The notes: generated by a model not told the origin, from the letters alone. DNA of 64,000 bases from Paraburkholderia humisilvae (GCF_902859855.1 NZ_CADIKH010000001.1:310001-374000); one strand, 5' to 3'; shown: positions 28,332 through 37,416, counted from the first letter of the stretch. Numbers and translations: made by a program.

Positions 28332-29960
28332 TTGAGCCATCCGCCGTATTCGCCAGCATCCAGCGCAACCGCTGCCGCCCACGTACCCGCCAACGTCGCG
28401 TTCGATGCGTCCGCGTTGCTCGCGTCGCTACCCGTGCGCATCTCCGGGATTCCGGCGCTCGGCGCCGCGCGTCGTCCCCAGCATCTCGCGCTGATCGAGG
28501 ACGCACGGCGCCTGACCTACGCGCAACTCGCCGCCGCCACCGATGCGGCCGCCGCGACGCTGCGCGCGCTGGGCGTACGCGGCGGCGATCGTGTGATGAT
28601 CGTTGCGGAAAACTGCGTCGCGCAGATCGTGCTGCTGTTCGCCACCGCGCAACTCGACGCGTGGGCGCTGCTGTGCAACGCGCGGCTCGCGGCAGCGGAA
28701 CTCGACGCGATCGGCGAGCACGCGCGACCGCGCATCGTCGTCTTCACGACCGATGCTTCGCCCGATGCCGCGCGGCATGCGCGGCACTACCGCGCACAAC
28801 CCGCGGCGGCGACTGGACCCGCGCTTGCCGCTAAGATGGGGTCCGATATCGGCGCGTGGTCGTACACGCTCGAGCCAAACGCGCCAGCGGAGCCGCTCGA
28901 CATCGCGAGCGAGCGTCAGTGCGCCGCGTTGATCTACACCACCGGCACAACCGGCACGCCGAAGGGCGTGATGCTGTCGCACCGCAATCTGCTTTTTATC
29001 GCAGCGATGTCCAGCACACTGCGCCGCGTCGGTCCGAACGACGTCGTCTACACGGTGCTGCCGGTATCGCACGTGTACGGACTCGCTTCGGTGTGCCTCG
29101 GCAGCCTGTATGCGGGCGCGACACTGCGGCTTGCGCCGCGTTTTGTGCCGGAAGCGGTGCGCGCCGCGCTCGCCGACGAAGACGTATCGATTTTTCAGGG
29201 CGTGCCGGCGATGCATGCGAAGCTGCTCGACTATCTGCACACGCAGCGCCTGCGCTGGTTCGCACCACGCTTGCGCTTTGCGTACTCGGGCGGTTCACCG
29301 CTCGACGCGGCGCTGAAAGCGCGTGTTGAAAGCCTGTACGGCGTCGCGCTGCACAACGGCTACGGGATGACCGAGACCAGCCCGACCGTCGCGCAAACGA
29401 TGCTCGATGCGCCGCGCTCCGACTGTTCGGTCGGTCCGCCGATTCCGGGCGTCGAGGTTCGATTCGTGTCGCCGGATGGCACCGATGTCGCACACGGCGA
29501 AGTCGGTGAGCTCTGGGTGCGTGGTCCCAACGTGATGCTCGGCTACTATCGCGCCGCCGCTCAAACACGCGCCGCCATGACCGAAGATGGCTGGCTCAAA
29601 ACCGGCGACCTCGCAACGCAAGACCCGGACGGCGCGCTGCATATTGTCGGCCGCAGCAAGGAGCTGATCATCCGCTCGGGCTTCAATGTCTATCCAGCGG
29701 AGGTCGAGCAGGTGCTGAACGCGCATCCGGACGTCGTGCAATCGGCGGTGATCGGCCGGCCGGCAAGCGACGGCAACGAAGACGTGATCGCGTTTGTCGA
29801 GCTGGTCGCAAGCGCGCACGTGTCGCCCGCGCAGTTGGTGAAATGGTGCGGAACGCGGCTTGCTCCGTACAAACGGCCCGCCGAAGTGAAGGTGCTCGTC
29901 GCGCTGCCCGCCGCGGCGACCGGCAAGATTTTGAAGCACAAACTGCGCGACCTCGCGTAA
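28332..29960 (+). CDS. AMP-binding acyl-CoA synthetase
   Basis: 542 residues from TTG 28332, chosen because AGGAG lies six bases upstream at 28321-28325 and no ATG with a Shine-Dalgarno gives a reasonable N-terminus; the frame itself opens at 28257. Adenylate-forming motifs are LIYTTGTTGTPKGVMLSH, HNGYGMTETSPTV and WLKTGDLATQDPDG, with the C-terminal core GRSKELIIRSGFNVYP. The A10 catalytic Lys is in ATGKILKHKLRDL. The family converts a carboxylic acid, ATP and CoA to acyl-CoA; the substrate (fatty or aromatic acid) is not clear. It stands alone between ybaK and xerD with no beta-oxidation partner. Confidence 0.88.
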   Translation: MSHPPYSPASSATAAAHVPANVAFDASALLASLPVRISGIPALGAARRPQHLALIEDARRLTYAQLAAATDAAAATLRALGVRGGDRVMIVAENCVAQIVLLFATAQLDAWALLCNARLAAAELDAIGEHARPRIVVFTTDASPDAARHARHYRAQPAAATGPALAAKMGSDIGAWSYTLEPNAPAEPLDIASERQCAALIYTTGTTGTPKGVMLSHRNLLFIAAMSSTLRRVGPNDVVYTVLPVSHVYGLASVCLGSLYAGATLRLAPRFVPEAVRAALADEDVSIFQGVPAMHAKLLDYLHTQRLRWFAPRLRFAYSGGSPLDAALKARVESLYGVALHNGYGMTETSPTVAQTMLDAPRSDCSVGPPIPGVEVRFVSPDGTDVAHGEVGELWVRGPNVMLGYYRAAAQTRAAMTEDGWLKTGDLATQDPDGALHIVGRSKELIIRSGFNVYPAEVEQVLNAHPDVVQSAVIGRPASDGNEDVIAFVELVASAHVSPAQLVKWCGTRLAPYKRPAEVKVLVALPAAATGKILKHKLRDLA

Positions 29961-30011
29961 CGCCCCGGCCCGCCGCGGCAACCCGCGCCCGTTTGCGTTT
30001 GCCGCGCGCCG

Positions 30012-30956
30012 TCATCCGCGCGGATGATGCACCGCATGCAGCGACTTCAGCCGCTCACGCGCGACGTGTGTGTAGATCTGCGTCGTCGAAATATCGGTAT
30101 GGCCGAGCAGCAACTGCACGACCCGCAAGTCCGCACCGTGGTTCAGCAAATGCGTCGCGAATGCATGCCTGAGTGTATGCGGTGACAACGGCGCATGCAC
30201 GCCGGCCGCCATCGCATGGCGCTTGATGATGTTCCAGAACTGCTGGCGCGTCATGCCCTCCGCGCGCGCGGTCACGAATAGCGCGTCGGCCGAGCGCGCG
30301 CCAAGCAGCGCCGGCCGGGACTCGCGCAGATACCGCTCGATCCAGCCGTGCGCCTCTTCGCCGAACGGAATCAGCCGTTCTTTCGCCCCCTTGCCGAGCA
30401 CGCGCACCACGCCCTCGTTGAGACCAACCTCGACGGTCTTCAGGGTGACGAGTTCCGTCACGCGCAAGCCGCTCGCGTACATCAACTCGAGCATGGTCCG
30501 GTCGCGCAAGCCAAGCGGCGTGTCGATATCGGGCGCACCCAGCAATGCTTCGACCTGCGCCTCGGTGAGCGTCGCCGGAAAACGCGGCGGCTGCTTCGCT
30601 GAGCGAATGCGCAGCGTCGGGTCGGCTACCGCGCGATGCTCGCGCACCGCCCACGCGTAATAGCGCCGAAACACCGACAGGCGCCGGTTCGACGAAGTCG
30701 ATTTGTCCTTCAGGCGCACCGCGCTGTATGCGGTCAGATCCGCTTCGGCAGCGGTATCGAGCGAGGCATTGCGGGTTGCCGCGAGCCATTCGGCAAACAG
30801 GCGCAGATCGCGCCGATAAGCATCGAGTGTATTGCGCGACAAGCCATGCTCGAGCCACAACGCGTCGCAGAACGCATCGATCGACGCGCTACTCGACTGA
30901 AAGAGGGGCGACGCGACGGGCGCGCCGGCGGGGTCGACGGTAATGGCGTCGCTCAT
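30012..30956 (-). CDS. xerD: Tyrosine recombinase XerD
   Basis: Site-specific recombinase that, with XerC, resolves chromosome dimers at dif. 314 residues. An N-terminal SAM-like core-binding domain lies at about 22-115 (FCDALWLEHGLSRNTLDAYR). The catalytic domain has Arg in YASGLRVTELVTL, HxxR in SPHTLRHAFATHLL, the His of LLGHTDISTTQIY and nucleophile Tyr in IYTHVARERL. It overlaps the ogt stop by four bases (ATGA), so ogt and xerD are cotranscribed with ogt first. Not an integrase: no attachment site or phage gene is nearby. Confidence 0.95.
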   Translation of the reverse strand: MSDAITVDPAGAPVASPLFQSSSASIDAFCDALWLEHGLSRNTLDAYRRDLRLFAEWLAATRNASLDTAAEADLTAYSAVRLKDKSTSSNRRLSVFRRYYAWAVREHRAVADPTLRIRSAKQPPRFPATLTEAQVEALLGAPDIDTPLGLRDRTMLELMYASGLRVTELVTLKTVEVGLNEGVVRVLGKGAKERLIPFGEEAHGWIERYLRESRPALLGARSADALFVTARAEGMTRQQFWNIIKRHAMAAGVHAPLSPHTLRHAFATHLLNHGADLRVVQLLLGHTDISTTQIYTHVARERLKSLHAVHHPRG

Positions 30957-31423
30957 GCGTAACGCACGCCTTCATGCGCGAGCAGCCAGCGTTTGACCGT
31001 TCGGTAGTAACCGTCGTCGCCGTGATGCGCAAAGCCACCGATACCGCTCGACGCAACCACGCGATGGCACGGAATCACGATCGGGTATGCGTTCGACCCG
31101 CACGCCTGGCCAACCGCGCGCGGCACACTACCGATCTCCTTCGCCAGTTGCCCGTAGGTCTGCACGACGCCGGGCGGGATCGCGCTAATCGCCTGCCAGA
31201 CGCGCCGCTGGAACGCGGTGCCGACCTCCGCGAGCGGCAACTCGAAGGTCGCCGACGCGTGGTCGAGATAATGTTCGATCTGTTCGACCGCCTTTTTCGC
31301 CAGCGCCGTGTCGGGCTCGACGCTTTGCATCGAGTCGGGCAAGTAGACAATCTCGCGCAGGTTGGCCCCTTCGACGCGAATGCCGATCTTGCCGAACGGC
31401 GCATCGATCACAGCATTGAACAT
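30953..31423 (-). CDS. ogt: Methylated-DNA-[protein]-cysteine S-methyltransferase
   Basis: Suicide repair protein that removes methyl groups from O6-methylguanine. 156 residues from ATG 31423 (MFNAVIDAPFGKIGIRV); the open frame to 31699 is not family-like. The active-site Cys is in PIVIPCHRVVASSG and the helix-turn-helix with Arg finger is in AIPPGVVQTYGQLAKEIG and PRAVGQACGSNAYP. It overlaps xerD by four bases (ATGA), so both are probably translated together. The start is preceded by GGAGGATACGTTC on the minus strand, a good Shine-Dalgarno. It lies downstream of queG, separated by 103 bases. Confidence 0.94.
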   Translation of the reverse strand: MFNAVIDAPFGKIGIRVEGANLREIVYLPDSMQSVEPDTALAKKAVEQIEHYLDHASATFELPLAEVGTAFQRRVWQAISAIPPGVVQTYGQLAKEIGSVPRAVGQACGSNAYPIVIPCHRVVASSGIGGFAHHGDDGYYRTVKRWLLAHEGVRYA

Positions 31424-31526
31424 GGTGAACGTATCCTCCCGATAGCGATCGTGATTGCAGCCGTCACTGCGGCCGTGGTTGCGACCACCCTGCACGCCAG
31501 CCGCTTTTTCCAGCCATTTCAGCACT

Positions 31527-32816
31527 CTACGCCGCTTCCAGCGCCCACTGCACGTGCTCGCGCACGAGTGACGAAGGGTCGTCGGCGCGCTCACGCAACG
31601 CGTCGACAATCGCCGCGCGCGCATGGGGCGCCAGGCTCGCCGGATCGGCGCGCAACGCATTGCCCATCCCGACTGCCAGGTTGCGCAGCCAGCATTCATA
31701 GCCGATCCGGCGGATCGCGCTGCCCTGCATGCGCGTGTCGAAGTCCTGCGCGCTCCAGCCGAACAGGTCGGTCAACGATGCACGGTCGAGCCCGTGACGC
31801 ACGTCGAAGTCCGCAACCGGCGCCGCCTGCGCGAATTTGTTCCATGGACACACCAGCTGACAGTCATCGCAGCCGTATACACGATTACCGATCAGCGGCC
31901 GTAAATCCTGGGGAATACTGCCCTTCAGTTCGATTGTCAGATACGAGATGCAGCGCCGCGCATCGACCTTGTACGGTGCGACGATCGCGCCGGTCGGGCA
32001 GGCTTCGATGCAGCGCGTGCAATGGCCGCAATGCGCACCCGCAGTCTGCGGCGCGCGCTCGGGCGTGCGCTGCGCGTCGGTGGGCAACGGCAGATCGACA
32101 TAAATCTCGCCGAGAAAAAACAGCGAACCCGCATCGCGCTGCAACAGCAGCGTGTGCTTGCCACGCCAGCCGACCCCGGCTTTCTGCGCGAGTTCGACCT
32201 CAAGCACCGGCGCCGAATCGGTAAACACCCGGAAGCCGTATGCGCCCACCTCGTGCTCGATGCGCTCCGCGAGCTGCTGCAGACGGTTGCGCATGACCTT
32301 GTGATAGTCGCGGCCGCGCGCGTAGATCGACACGACGGCCGCGCCCGGGTCAGCCAGACGCGCGTGTTCGTCGCTGCGCCAGTCATGCCGGCCCGGCATT
32401 GCCGCGCGCTGTTTGCCGCGTGTGCAAGCGCGTGGTTCGCGCGCGGCATCGCTTTCAACGCCCTTTCCAGCTTCTGTCGATGCGGGCAGATAGGCCATTC
32501 GCGCGGTAATCACGCGTAGCGTGCCGGCCACAAGCTCGGCCGGCCGTGCGCGTTTCATCCCGTGTTTGGCCATATAATCCATCTCGCCGTGCCAGCCCGC
32601 GTCGAGCCATGCCGCGAGGCCCGCCTCGGCATCCGCGAGGTCCGTATCGCTGATACCGACCTCGCCGAAACCCAGTTCGCGTCCCCACGTCTTGATGCGC
32701 GATGCGAGCGCGGCCAGCGCCGCTTCATCGACATGATGCTGAAGGGGCGACAGAGTGTGCGGGCCGCCGTTGGAGTCGGGCGTGCCGGAAACGGGATGCT
32801 GCTGGCTTCGGTCCAT
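31527..32816 (-). CDS. queG: Epoxyqueuosine reductase
   Basis: Cobalamin- and Fe-S-dependent enzyme of the last step of queuosine tRNA modification. 429 residues, longer than the usual 350-380. Two [4Fe-4S] sets are visible: CGHCTRCIEACPTGAI and CDDCQLVCPW. The N-terminal DUF1730-like domain has ELGFGEVGISDTDLADAEAG and RVITARMAYLP. A C-terminal HEAT-like repeat follows (about 380-425). An extra segment of about 35 residues after AYLPAS (AGKGVESDAAREP to DEHARL) accounts for part of the length. ATG 32816 is taken; GTG 32819 is an alternative. The start lies only 17 bases from the divergent tsaE start. Confidence 0.93.
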   Translation of the reverse strand: MDRSQQHPVSGTPDSNGGPHTLSPLQHHVDEAALAALASRIKTWGRELGFGEVGISDTDLADAEAGLAAWLDAGWHGEMDYMAKHGMKRARPAELVAGTLRVITARMAYLPASTEAGKGVESDAAREPRACTRGKQRAAMPGRHDWRSDEHARLADPGAAVVSIYARGRDYHKVMRNRLQQLAERIEHEVGAYGFRVFTDSAPVLEVELAQKAGVGWRGKHTLLLQRDAGSLFFLGEIYVDLPLPTDAQRTPERAPQTAGAHCGHCTRCIEACPTGAIVAPYKVDARRCISYLTIELKGSIPQDLRPLIGNRVYGCDDCQLVCPWNKFAQAAPVADFDVRHGLDRASLTDLFGWSAQDFDTRMQGSAIRRIGYECWLRNLAVGMGNALRADPASLAPHARAAIVDALRERADDPSSLVREHVQWALEAA

Positions 32817-32833
32817 CACGTCATTTTACGAGA

Positions 32834-33385
32834 ATGCCCGATCAACCCGACCACGCGACACACCCCACTGCCGACGTCCTGCTTGAGCGCACCATCACGC
32901 TCGCGGACGAAGCCGCCACCGCGGCTTTCGGCGAACGTTTTGCGCGAGCGCTCGAAGCCGAACGCGAAACGCAACGCAACGGTCATCACGTGTTCAACGG
33001 TTTGCAGGTGCATCTCGTCGGCGATCTCGGCGCCGGCAAGACCACGCTCGTGCGCGCGACCTTGCGCGCGCTCGGTCACGCCGGCCGCGTGCGCAGCCCG
33101 ACCTACACGCTCGTCGAGCCTTACGCGGTGCACCGGCCCGATGGGGAACTCGAGCTCTATCACTTCGATCTTTACCGCTTCAACGATCCGGCCGAATGGG
33201 CCGATGCGGGCTTTCGCGAGTATTTCGACAGCGGCGCGATCTGCCTTGTCGAATGGCCGCAGCGCGCAGGAGCTTTGCTGGGTGTGCCCGATCTGATCTT
33301 CTCGCTGGAAGTCGACGGCGAGGGGCGCAGGCTGACCGCCCAGGCGTACAGCGAATCAGGAAAAGCATGTCTCGAAAGATGTTGA
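32834..33385 (+). CDS. tsaE: tRNA N6-threonylcarbamoyladenosine biosynthesis ATPase TsaE
   Basis: ATPase partner of TsaD/TsaB in the t6A modification of ANN-decoding tRNAs. 183 residues from ATG 32834 (MPDQPDHATHP); the frame opens at 32702 inside queG. The P-loop is LVGDLGAGKTTLVRA, switch I-like RSPTYTLVEPY, and Walker B in LYHFDLYRFNDPAEW; the ICLVEWPQRAG strand closes the fold. The first 20 residues are an extra, weakly conserved extension. It overlaps the amiC start by 19 bases, forming a tsaE-amiC operon usual in proteobacteria. Confidence 0.94.
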   Translation: MPDQPDHATHPTADVLLERTITLADEAATAAFGERFARALEAERETQRNGHHVFNGLQVHLVGDLGAGKTTLVRATLRALGHAGRVRSPTYTLVEPYAVHRPDGELELYHFDLYRFNDPAEWADAGFREYFDSGAICLVEWPQRAGALLGVPDLIFSLEVDGEGRRLTAQAYSESGKACLERC

Positions 33386-34938
33386 TCAAACCGTTCCGCT
33401 CGATCGAATCCGCCGCCACCGCGTCGCACAACTGGCGGCGCCGCCAGATTCTATGCGCCGGCGCGTCGACCCTCGTGCTGGGGCTCGCCGTGCCGCGACT
33501 CGCGTGGGCAAGCTCGGTGCTCGGCGTGCGCGTATGGCCGGCGCGCGACTACACGCGTGTCACGATCGAGTCGGACCAGCCGCTGCAGAACACCCAGCAA
33601 CTGTTGCAGGGTCCCGATCGACTCGTTGTCGATCTGAGCGGCCTCGATCTCGACCAGGCGCTGAAAGACCTCGTATCGAAGATCGCACCGAACGATCCGC
33701 AGATTCAATCCGTGCGGGTCGGGCAGTACCAACCGCATGTCGTGCGGCTCGTGTTCGATCTGAAGGGCGAGGTCAAGCCGCAAGTGTTCACGCTGCCGCC
33801 GGTCGGTTCGTACAAGTACCGTCTCGTGTTCGACCTGTATCCAGCCGTCGCGCCGGACCCGCTGATGGACCTCCTCGCGCAGACCGAGCGCAAGGAACAG
33901 CGTCTGCAGGAACAAAGCGCACCGCCGAACGCGACGCTCAACGGTCCTTCGTCGCCGCCCGCCACGGCTGACAACAGCGATGCCTTCTTCGAGAAGTACG
34001 CGCAGAACGATGCGTCTGCGCCTTCCGGCCCGTCGGCGGCGCCAGCGGCGCCCGCCGCGCCACGCGCTCAAACGCAGGCGCGGGTGAACCCGGCGCCTAC
34101 GCCGCGCGCGCCCGCAAAGTCGACACAGCCGCCGCCCGCGGCACTCGCGGGCAATGACGACAGCAGCCCCGATGACGAGACCAGCGACACCTACACGTTC
34201 ACCACACCAAAGGGCAAGCGCAACACCGTGCGGCTTCTGACGGTTGCGATCGACCCCGGCCACGGCGGCGAAGATCCAGGCGCGATCGGCAGCAGCGGCA
34301 CCTACGAAAAACACGTCGCGCTCGACATCGCGAAGAGGCTGCGCACCAAGATCGATGCGCAGCCGAACATGCGCTCGATGATGACGCGCGACGCCGACTT
34401 CTTCGTGCCGCTCAACGTGCGCGTGCAGAAGGCGCGGCGCGTCGGCGCGGACCTGTTCGTATCGATTCACGCCGATGCGTTTACAACGCCCGAAGCAAGC
34501 GGCTCGTCGGTGTTCGCGCTGTCGGACCACGGTGCGTCGAGCGCGGCGGCGCGCTGGATGGCGAACAAGGAGAACTCGTCGGATCTGATCGGCGGCATCA
34601 ACATCAAATCGACCGATGCGGCGGTCAACCGTGCGCTGTTCGATATGTCGACCACCGCGCAGATCCGCGACTCGATGCGTTACGGCAATTTCGTGCTGAA
34701 GGAAATCGGCGACATCAACAAGCTGCACAAGGGTTCGGTCGAGCAAGCCGGGTTTGCCGTGCTGAAGGCGCCGGATATTCCTTCGATCCTCGTCGAGACC
34801 GCGTTCATCAGCAACCCGGACGAAGAACGGCGTCTGAACGACGACGCGTACCGCGACCGGATGGCGACCGCGATCATGAACGGGATCAAGCGCTATTTCG
34901 CGGCGAACCCGCCACTCGCGAAGAACCGGATGACCTGA
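33367..34938 (+). CDS. amiC: N-acetylmuramoyl-L-alanine amidase AmiC, Tat-exported
   Basis: Periplasmic zinc amidase that cleaves septal peptidoglycan during daughter-cell separation. 523 residues. A twin-arginine signal is visible at about 23-48 (NWRRRQILCAGAST followed by a hydrophobic stretch ending AWA), as in E. coli AmiA/AmiC. An AMIN domain lies at about 52-160, then a Pro/Ala-rich linker at about 180-275. The amidase_3 domain lies at about 285-520 with zinc ligands in AIDPGHGGEDPGAIG (His), Glu of YEKHVALDIA, and SIHADAF (His); the catalytic Glu is in ILVETAFISNP. ATG 33367 overlaps the tsaE end by 19 bases. A strong terminator follows. Confidence 0.95.
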   Translation: MSRKMLIKPFRSIESAATASHNWRRRQILCAGASTLVLGLAVPRLAWASSVLGVRVWPARDYTRVTIESDQPLQNTQQLLQGPDRLVVDLSGLDLDQALKDLVSKIAPNDPQIQSVRVGQYQPHVVRLVFDLKGEVKPQVFTLPPVGSYKYRLVFDLYPAVAPDPLMDLLAQTERKEQRLQEQSAPPNATLNGPSSPPATADNSDAFFEKYAQNDASAPSGPSAAPAAPAAPRAQTQARVNPAPTPRAPAKSTQPPPAALAGNDDSSPDDETSDTYTFTTPKGKRNTVRLLTVAIDPGHGGEDPGAIGSSGTYEKHVALDIAKRLRTKIDAQPNMRSMMTRDADFFVPLNVRVQKARRVGADLFVSIHADAFTTPEASGSSVFALSDHGASSAAARWMANKENSSDLIGGINIKSTDAAVNRALFDMSTTAQIRDSMRYGNFVLKEIGDINKLHKGSVEQAGFAVLKAPDIPSILVETAFISNPDEERRLNDDAYRDRMATAIMNGIKRYFAANPPLAKNRMT

Positions 34939-35155
34939 ACGATACGAACCGGCACACGTTTTATTTTCACCGCATTTATCACGCACTCCTTTTCTTCAAA
35001 CACGGCCACTCGAAGTGGCCGTTTATTTTTTCATTACCTGATTTTCATTCTGTCTGTGTTAATCGGCATTTTGTCGTTGCCGAACATTCTTCTTAATCCG
35101 CTGCGCATTTAAATTGCATGTTCACGAAAATACACGAAAGAAGCGGAGAAAAAGA
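34939..35155 (+). promoter_or_regulatory. AT-rich upstream region of the accessory cluster
   Basis: 217 bases, visibly richer in A and T than the neighbouring coding DNA. It contains the amiC terminator at 35002-35031 and, to the right, the presumed promoter of the six-gene cluster. GCATTTAAATTGC at about 35105-35117 is an imperfect palindrome and could be an operator or part of a promoter; no -35/-10 pair is convincing. Confidence 0.45.
35002..35031 (+). terminator. Intrinsic terminator of tsaE-amiC
   Basis: ACGGCCACT, loop CGA, AGTGGCCGT, followed by TTATTTTTTC. Perfect nine-base stem 64 bases after the amiC stop. Confidence 0.9.
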
Positions 35156-35839
35156 ATGCGAAGTTTTCTGCATAGCCGGCGGCATGGCCCGGCATTTTCC
35201 ACGCAGATCGACATCATTGGCCGGAGCAGTTCGGCCGCACAGGCAGCCCGCGAATTCATTTCACGCATCTATCTGCAGCACCATGCTGCGACGGTCCGAC
35301 CCGACCCGGATTACATCATCTCGAGCACCGACCGCCAGTCGGGCAAGCTGACCGCCTGCGCGGGCATCTCGTTCGCGTCGCAACGCACCCGGCTGTTTTC
35401 GGAGCGGTATCTCGACGCGCCCCTCGAAGAGGCGATCTTCCAGTCCACGCAGCATGAGGTTCAGCGTCAAACCATCGCGGAGGTGGGTTCGCTCGCGTCG
35501 GACAAAGCCATTGCGGCGGGCGACCTGATCCGCCTCGTGCCGATCGTTGCGTGGGGGATGGGCACACAGGCCGTGCTCTGCACCGCGACCGGCCGCCTAC
35601 GCAAACTGTTCGATTTCCATCAGATTCCGTTCGACATTCTGGCAAACGCTTCGGCCGACCGGTTGTCCGTAGAAGAAAAATCCCAATGGGGCAGTTATTA
35701 CGATCAGGCGCCGCAAACCGGCGTCGTTCTAATTGGGCGATGCGGCCATTTATTTAATCAGTTTTGTGGGCGGTTTGTATTTTCCGAATTCGAGAATTTG
35801 GCCCACCCAAAATCAGGCATTTCGCAGGTTGCCGCATGA
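35156..35839 (+). CDS. Thermostable-hemolysin family (PF12261-like) protein, possible acyltransferase
   Basis: 227 residues from ATG 35156, with GGAG eight bases upstream. The family marks are LFSERYLDAPLEEAIF, then QTIAEVGSLAS and late WGSYYDQAP; these match the thermostable hemolysin delta-VPH family. There is no signal peptide or pore-forming segment. The arrangement of E-V-G-S-L-A-S followed by two helices and a strand resembles the core of GNAT-type acyltransferases and LuxI-type synthases, which suggests an acyltransferase rather than a toxin; that is inference. It is the first gene of the accessory cluster and its TGA overlaps the ligase ATG by four bases (ATGA), so it is translationally coupled to the ligase. 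Confidence 0.75.
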   Translation: MRSFLHSRRHGPAFSTQIDIIGRSSSAAQAAREFISRIYLQHHAATVRPDPDYIISSTDRQSGKLTACAGISFASQRTRLFSERYLDAPLEEAIFQSTQHEVQRQTIAEVGSLASDKAIAAGDLIRLVPIVAWGMGTQAVLCTATGRLRKLFDFHQIPFDILANASADRLSVEEKSQWGSYYDQAPQTGVVLIGRCGHLFNQFCGRFVFSEFENLAHPKSGISQVAA

Positions 35840-37416
35840 ATATTCTCACAGAAATTCTCCTGCAGGCTGAAAGAACGCCAAACGCCGCAGCGATCGTTCA
35901 ATTCGGCCGCGGTAGCGGATGCTCATTCGATGAAGAAATTCTGTGCAGCTATCGGACTCTGGTCGAACAGGCGCAGGGTCTGTGCACGCGCATCCTCCGC
36001 CGTGTCGCAGCGGACGCCCAGGTTGGGGTGGTCATGGGCAACAGCGCCGAGTGGGTACTCGCCGATCTCGCCCTGATGCTTGCCGGCTGCACGCAAGTGC
36101 CGGTCCCACTCGCGTTCTCGGCGCCGCAGGCCGGCTGGCTGCTGCAGAACTGCGCAGTGGTGCTGACCGACGCATCGGGTGCGATGCGTCTGCAGGAATG
36201 GCTGGAAACAGGCCTCGATTTGCCGCGCAACACGATGCACGTGGTCTTCGGACACTATCAGCAACAGAGCGCGGCGGCGCCCACGTCGCGCGCCGCGCTA
36301 TCGGGACCGGACCGCATCGTCAAGGTCGTGCACACGTCGGGTACGACGTTCCGGCCAAAGGGTGTGCGCATACGCCGCGACGGCCTCGACGCGCTGGTAT
36401 CGGCGCTGTGGCAACGTGCCAGCAAGGACGACTATCGCCGCTATCTGAGCCTCGTGCCGTTCAGTCTGCTGATCGAACAGGTCACAGCCATTTACCTGCC
36501 GCTAACGTCGGGCGGCGCACTGCTGCTACCGCCCGCCGACATGCTGCCGCTGGGCAGTCCTGGCGTCATCGCCGCCGATCGGCTGGAGATCATCCGGGCC
36601 GCGCGGGCATCGGCGCTGACGTTGACGCCGGCACTCGTCGAAGCGCTGGCTGCGCAAGCGATCCGCCTCGCCGGCCGGGCCGACGCGCTGCACGCGCTGT
36701 TCGGCCGGCCGACGGCGCCGCTGCTGGCGGCCGGCGGCGCCCCGGTCGCCAACCAGACGCTGACGACGCTCGATCAGCTCGGCATTCCGGTCTATCAGGG
36801 CTACGGGCTCAGTGAAAACAGTTCCGTCGCAACGTGGAACCACCGGGGCGCAAACCGCATCGGCACAGTCGGCCAGCCGCTGCCGCACGTCGAGGTGCGC
36901 GTGGCCGACGATGGCGAGCTCTGTTTGCGCAGCACGTCGCTGTTCGCCGGCTACTCGAACGACGATCCAAGCAGTTGCATCGTCGACGACGACGGCTGGC
37001 TGCACACCGGCGATCTCGCCACCCGCGACAGCGAAGGCTTTGTCACGATCACAGGCCGCAAGAAGACGCTGATCATCACCGCGAATGGCCGCAATGTGTC
37101 GCCGGAATGGCTCGAGTCCGCGTACCGCTCGGTGCCCGGCGTGCTGCACGTGATCGTCTATGGCGACGACCGTCAGTTCCTCGGCGGCATTTTCGTCGTA
37201 GCCGATCGGTCGCGCGCGGATGAAATCAGGCTGGCAATCGCCGATTATGCGCGCCGACACCTGAGCGAGATTGAACACATCCATACGCCCTTGCTGATCG
37301 AACACAGCCCGGACGTGATGGCACAACTATTCACCGTCACCGGGCGACCGCGACGCGACGCGATTGCCCCCTTCTTGTCCCTGCAAAAGGATCCATCCGT
37401 CCATGAACATCCGTGA
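35836..37416 (+). CDS. AMP-forming carboxylic acid ligase of the accessory cluster
   Basis: 526 residues from ATG 35836, overlapping the previous stop. Adenylate-forming motifs: A3 as VHTSGTTFRPKGVRIR, A5 as YQGYGLSENSSV, A7 as GWLHTGDLATRDSEGF, then GRKKTLIITANGRNVSP at the hinge to the C-terminal domain. The position where the A10 catalytic Lys normally sits reads FTVTGRPRRDAIAPF, without Lys. The overall type resembles long-chain acyl-CoA/acyl-ACP ligases rather than amino-acid NRPS domains. No carrier protein is adjacent, so the acyl may go to CoA, a distant ACP, or the upstream PF12261 protein. The 3' end overlaps the dioxygenase start by 14 bases. Confidence 0.85.
   Translation: MNILTEILLQAERTPNAAAIVQFGRGSGCSFDEEILCSYRTLVEQAQGLCTRILRRVAADAQVGVVMGNSAEWVLADLALMLAGCTQVPVPLAFSAPQAGWLLQNCAVVLTDASGAMRLQEWLETGLDLPRNTMHVVFGHYQQQSAAAPTSRAALSGPDRIVKVVHTSGTTFRPKGVRIRRDGLDALVSALWQRASKDDYRRYLSLVPFSLLIEQVTAIYLPLTSGGALLLPPADMLPLGSPGVIAADRLEIIRAARASALTLTPALVEALAAQAIRLAGRADALHALFGRPTAPLLAAGGAPVANQTLTTLDQLGIPVYQGYGLSENSSVATWNHRGANRIGTVGQPLPHVEVRVADDGELCLRSTSLFAGYSNDDPSSCIVDDDGWLHTGDLATRDSEGFVTITGRKKTLIITANGRNVSPEWLESAYRSVPGVLHVIVYGDDRQFLGGIFVVADRSRADEIRLAIADYARRHLSEIEHIHTPLLIEHSPDVMAQLFTVTGRPRRDAIAPFLSLQKDPSVHEHP

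Noticed and set aside
30012..30956. Integrase of a mobile element
   Set aside because: The tyrosine recombinase matches XerD in length and motifs, is coupled to ogt and has no phage or att-site context.
33451..34986. Long open frame on the minus strand opposite amiC (511 codons)
   Set aside because: Antisense shadow of a firm gene, with Arg/His/Val bias and no recognised motif.
35156..35839. Secreted haemolytic toxin
   Set aside because: No signal peptide, no membrane-spanning or amphipathic pore segment, and translational coupling to a ligase argue against a toxin role despite the family name.
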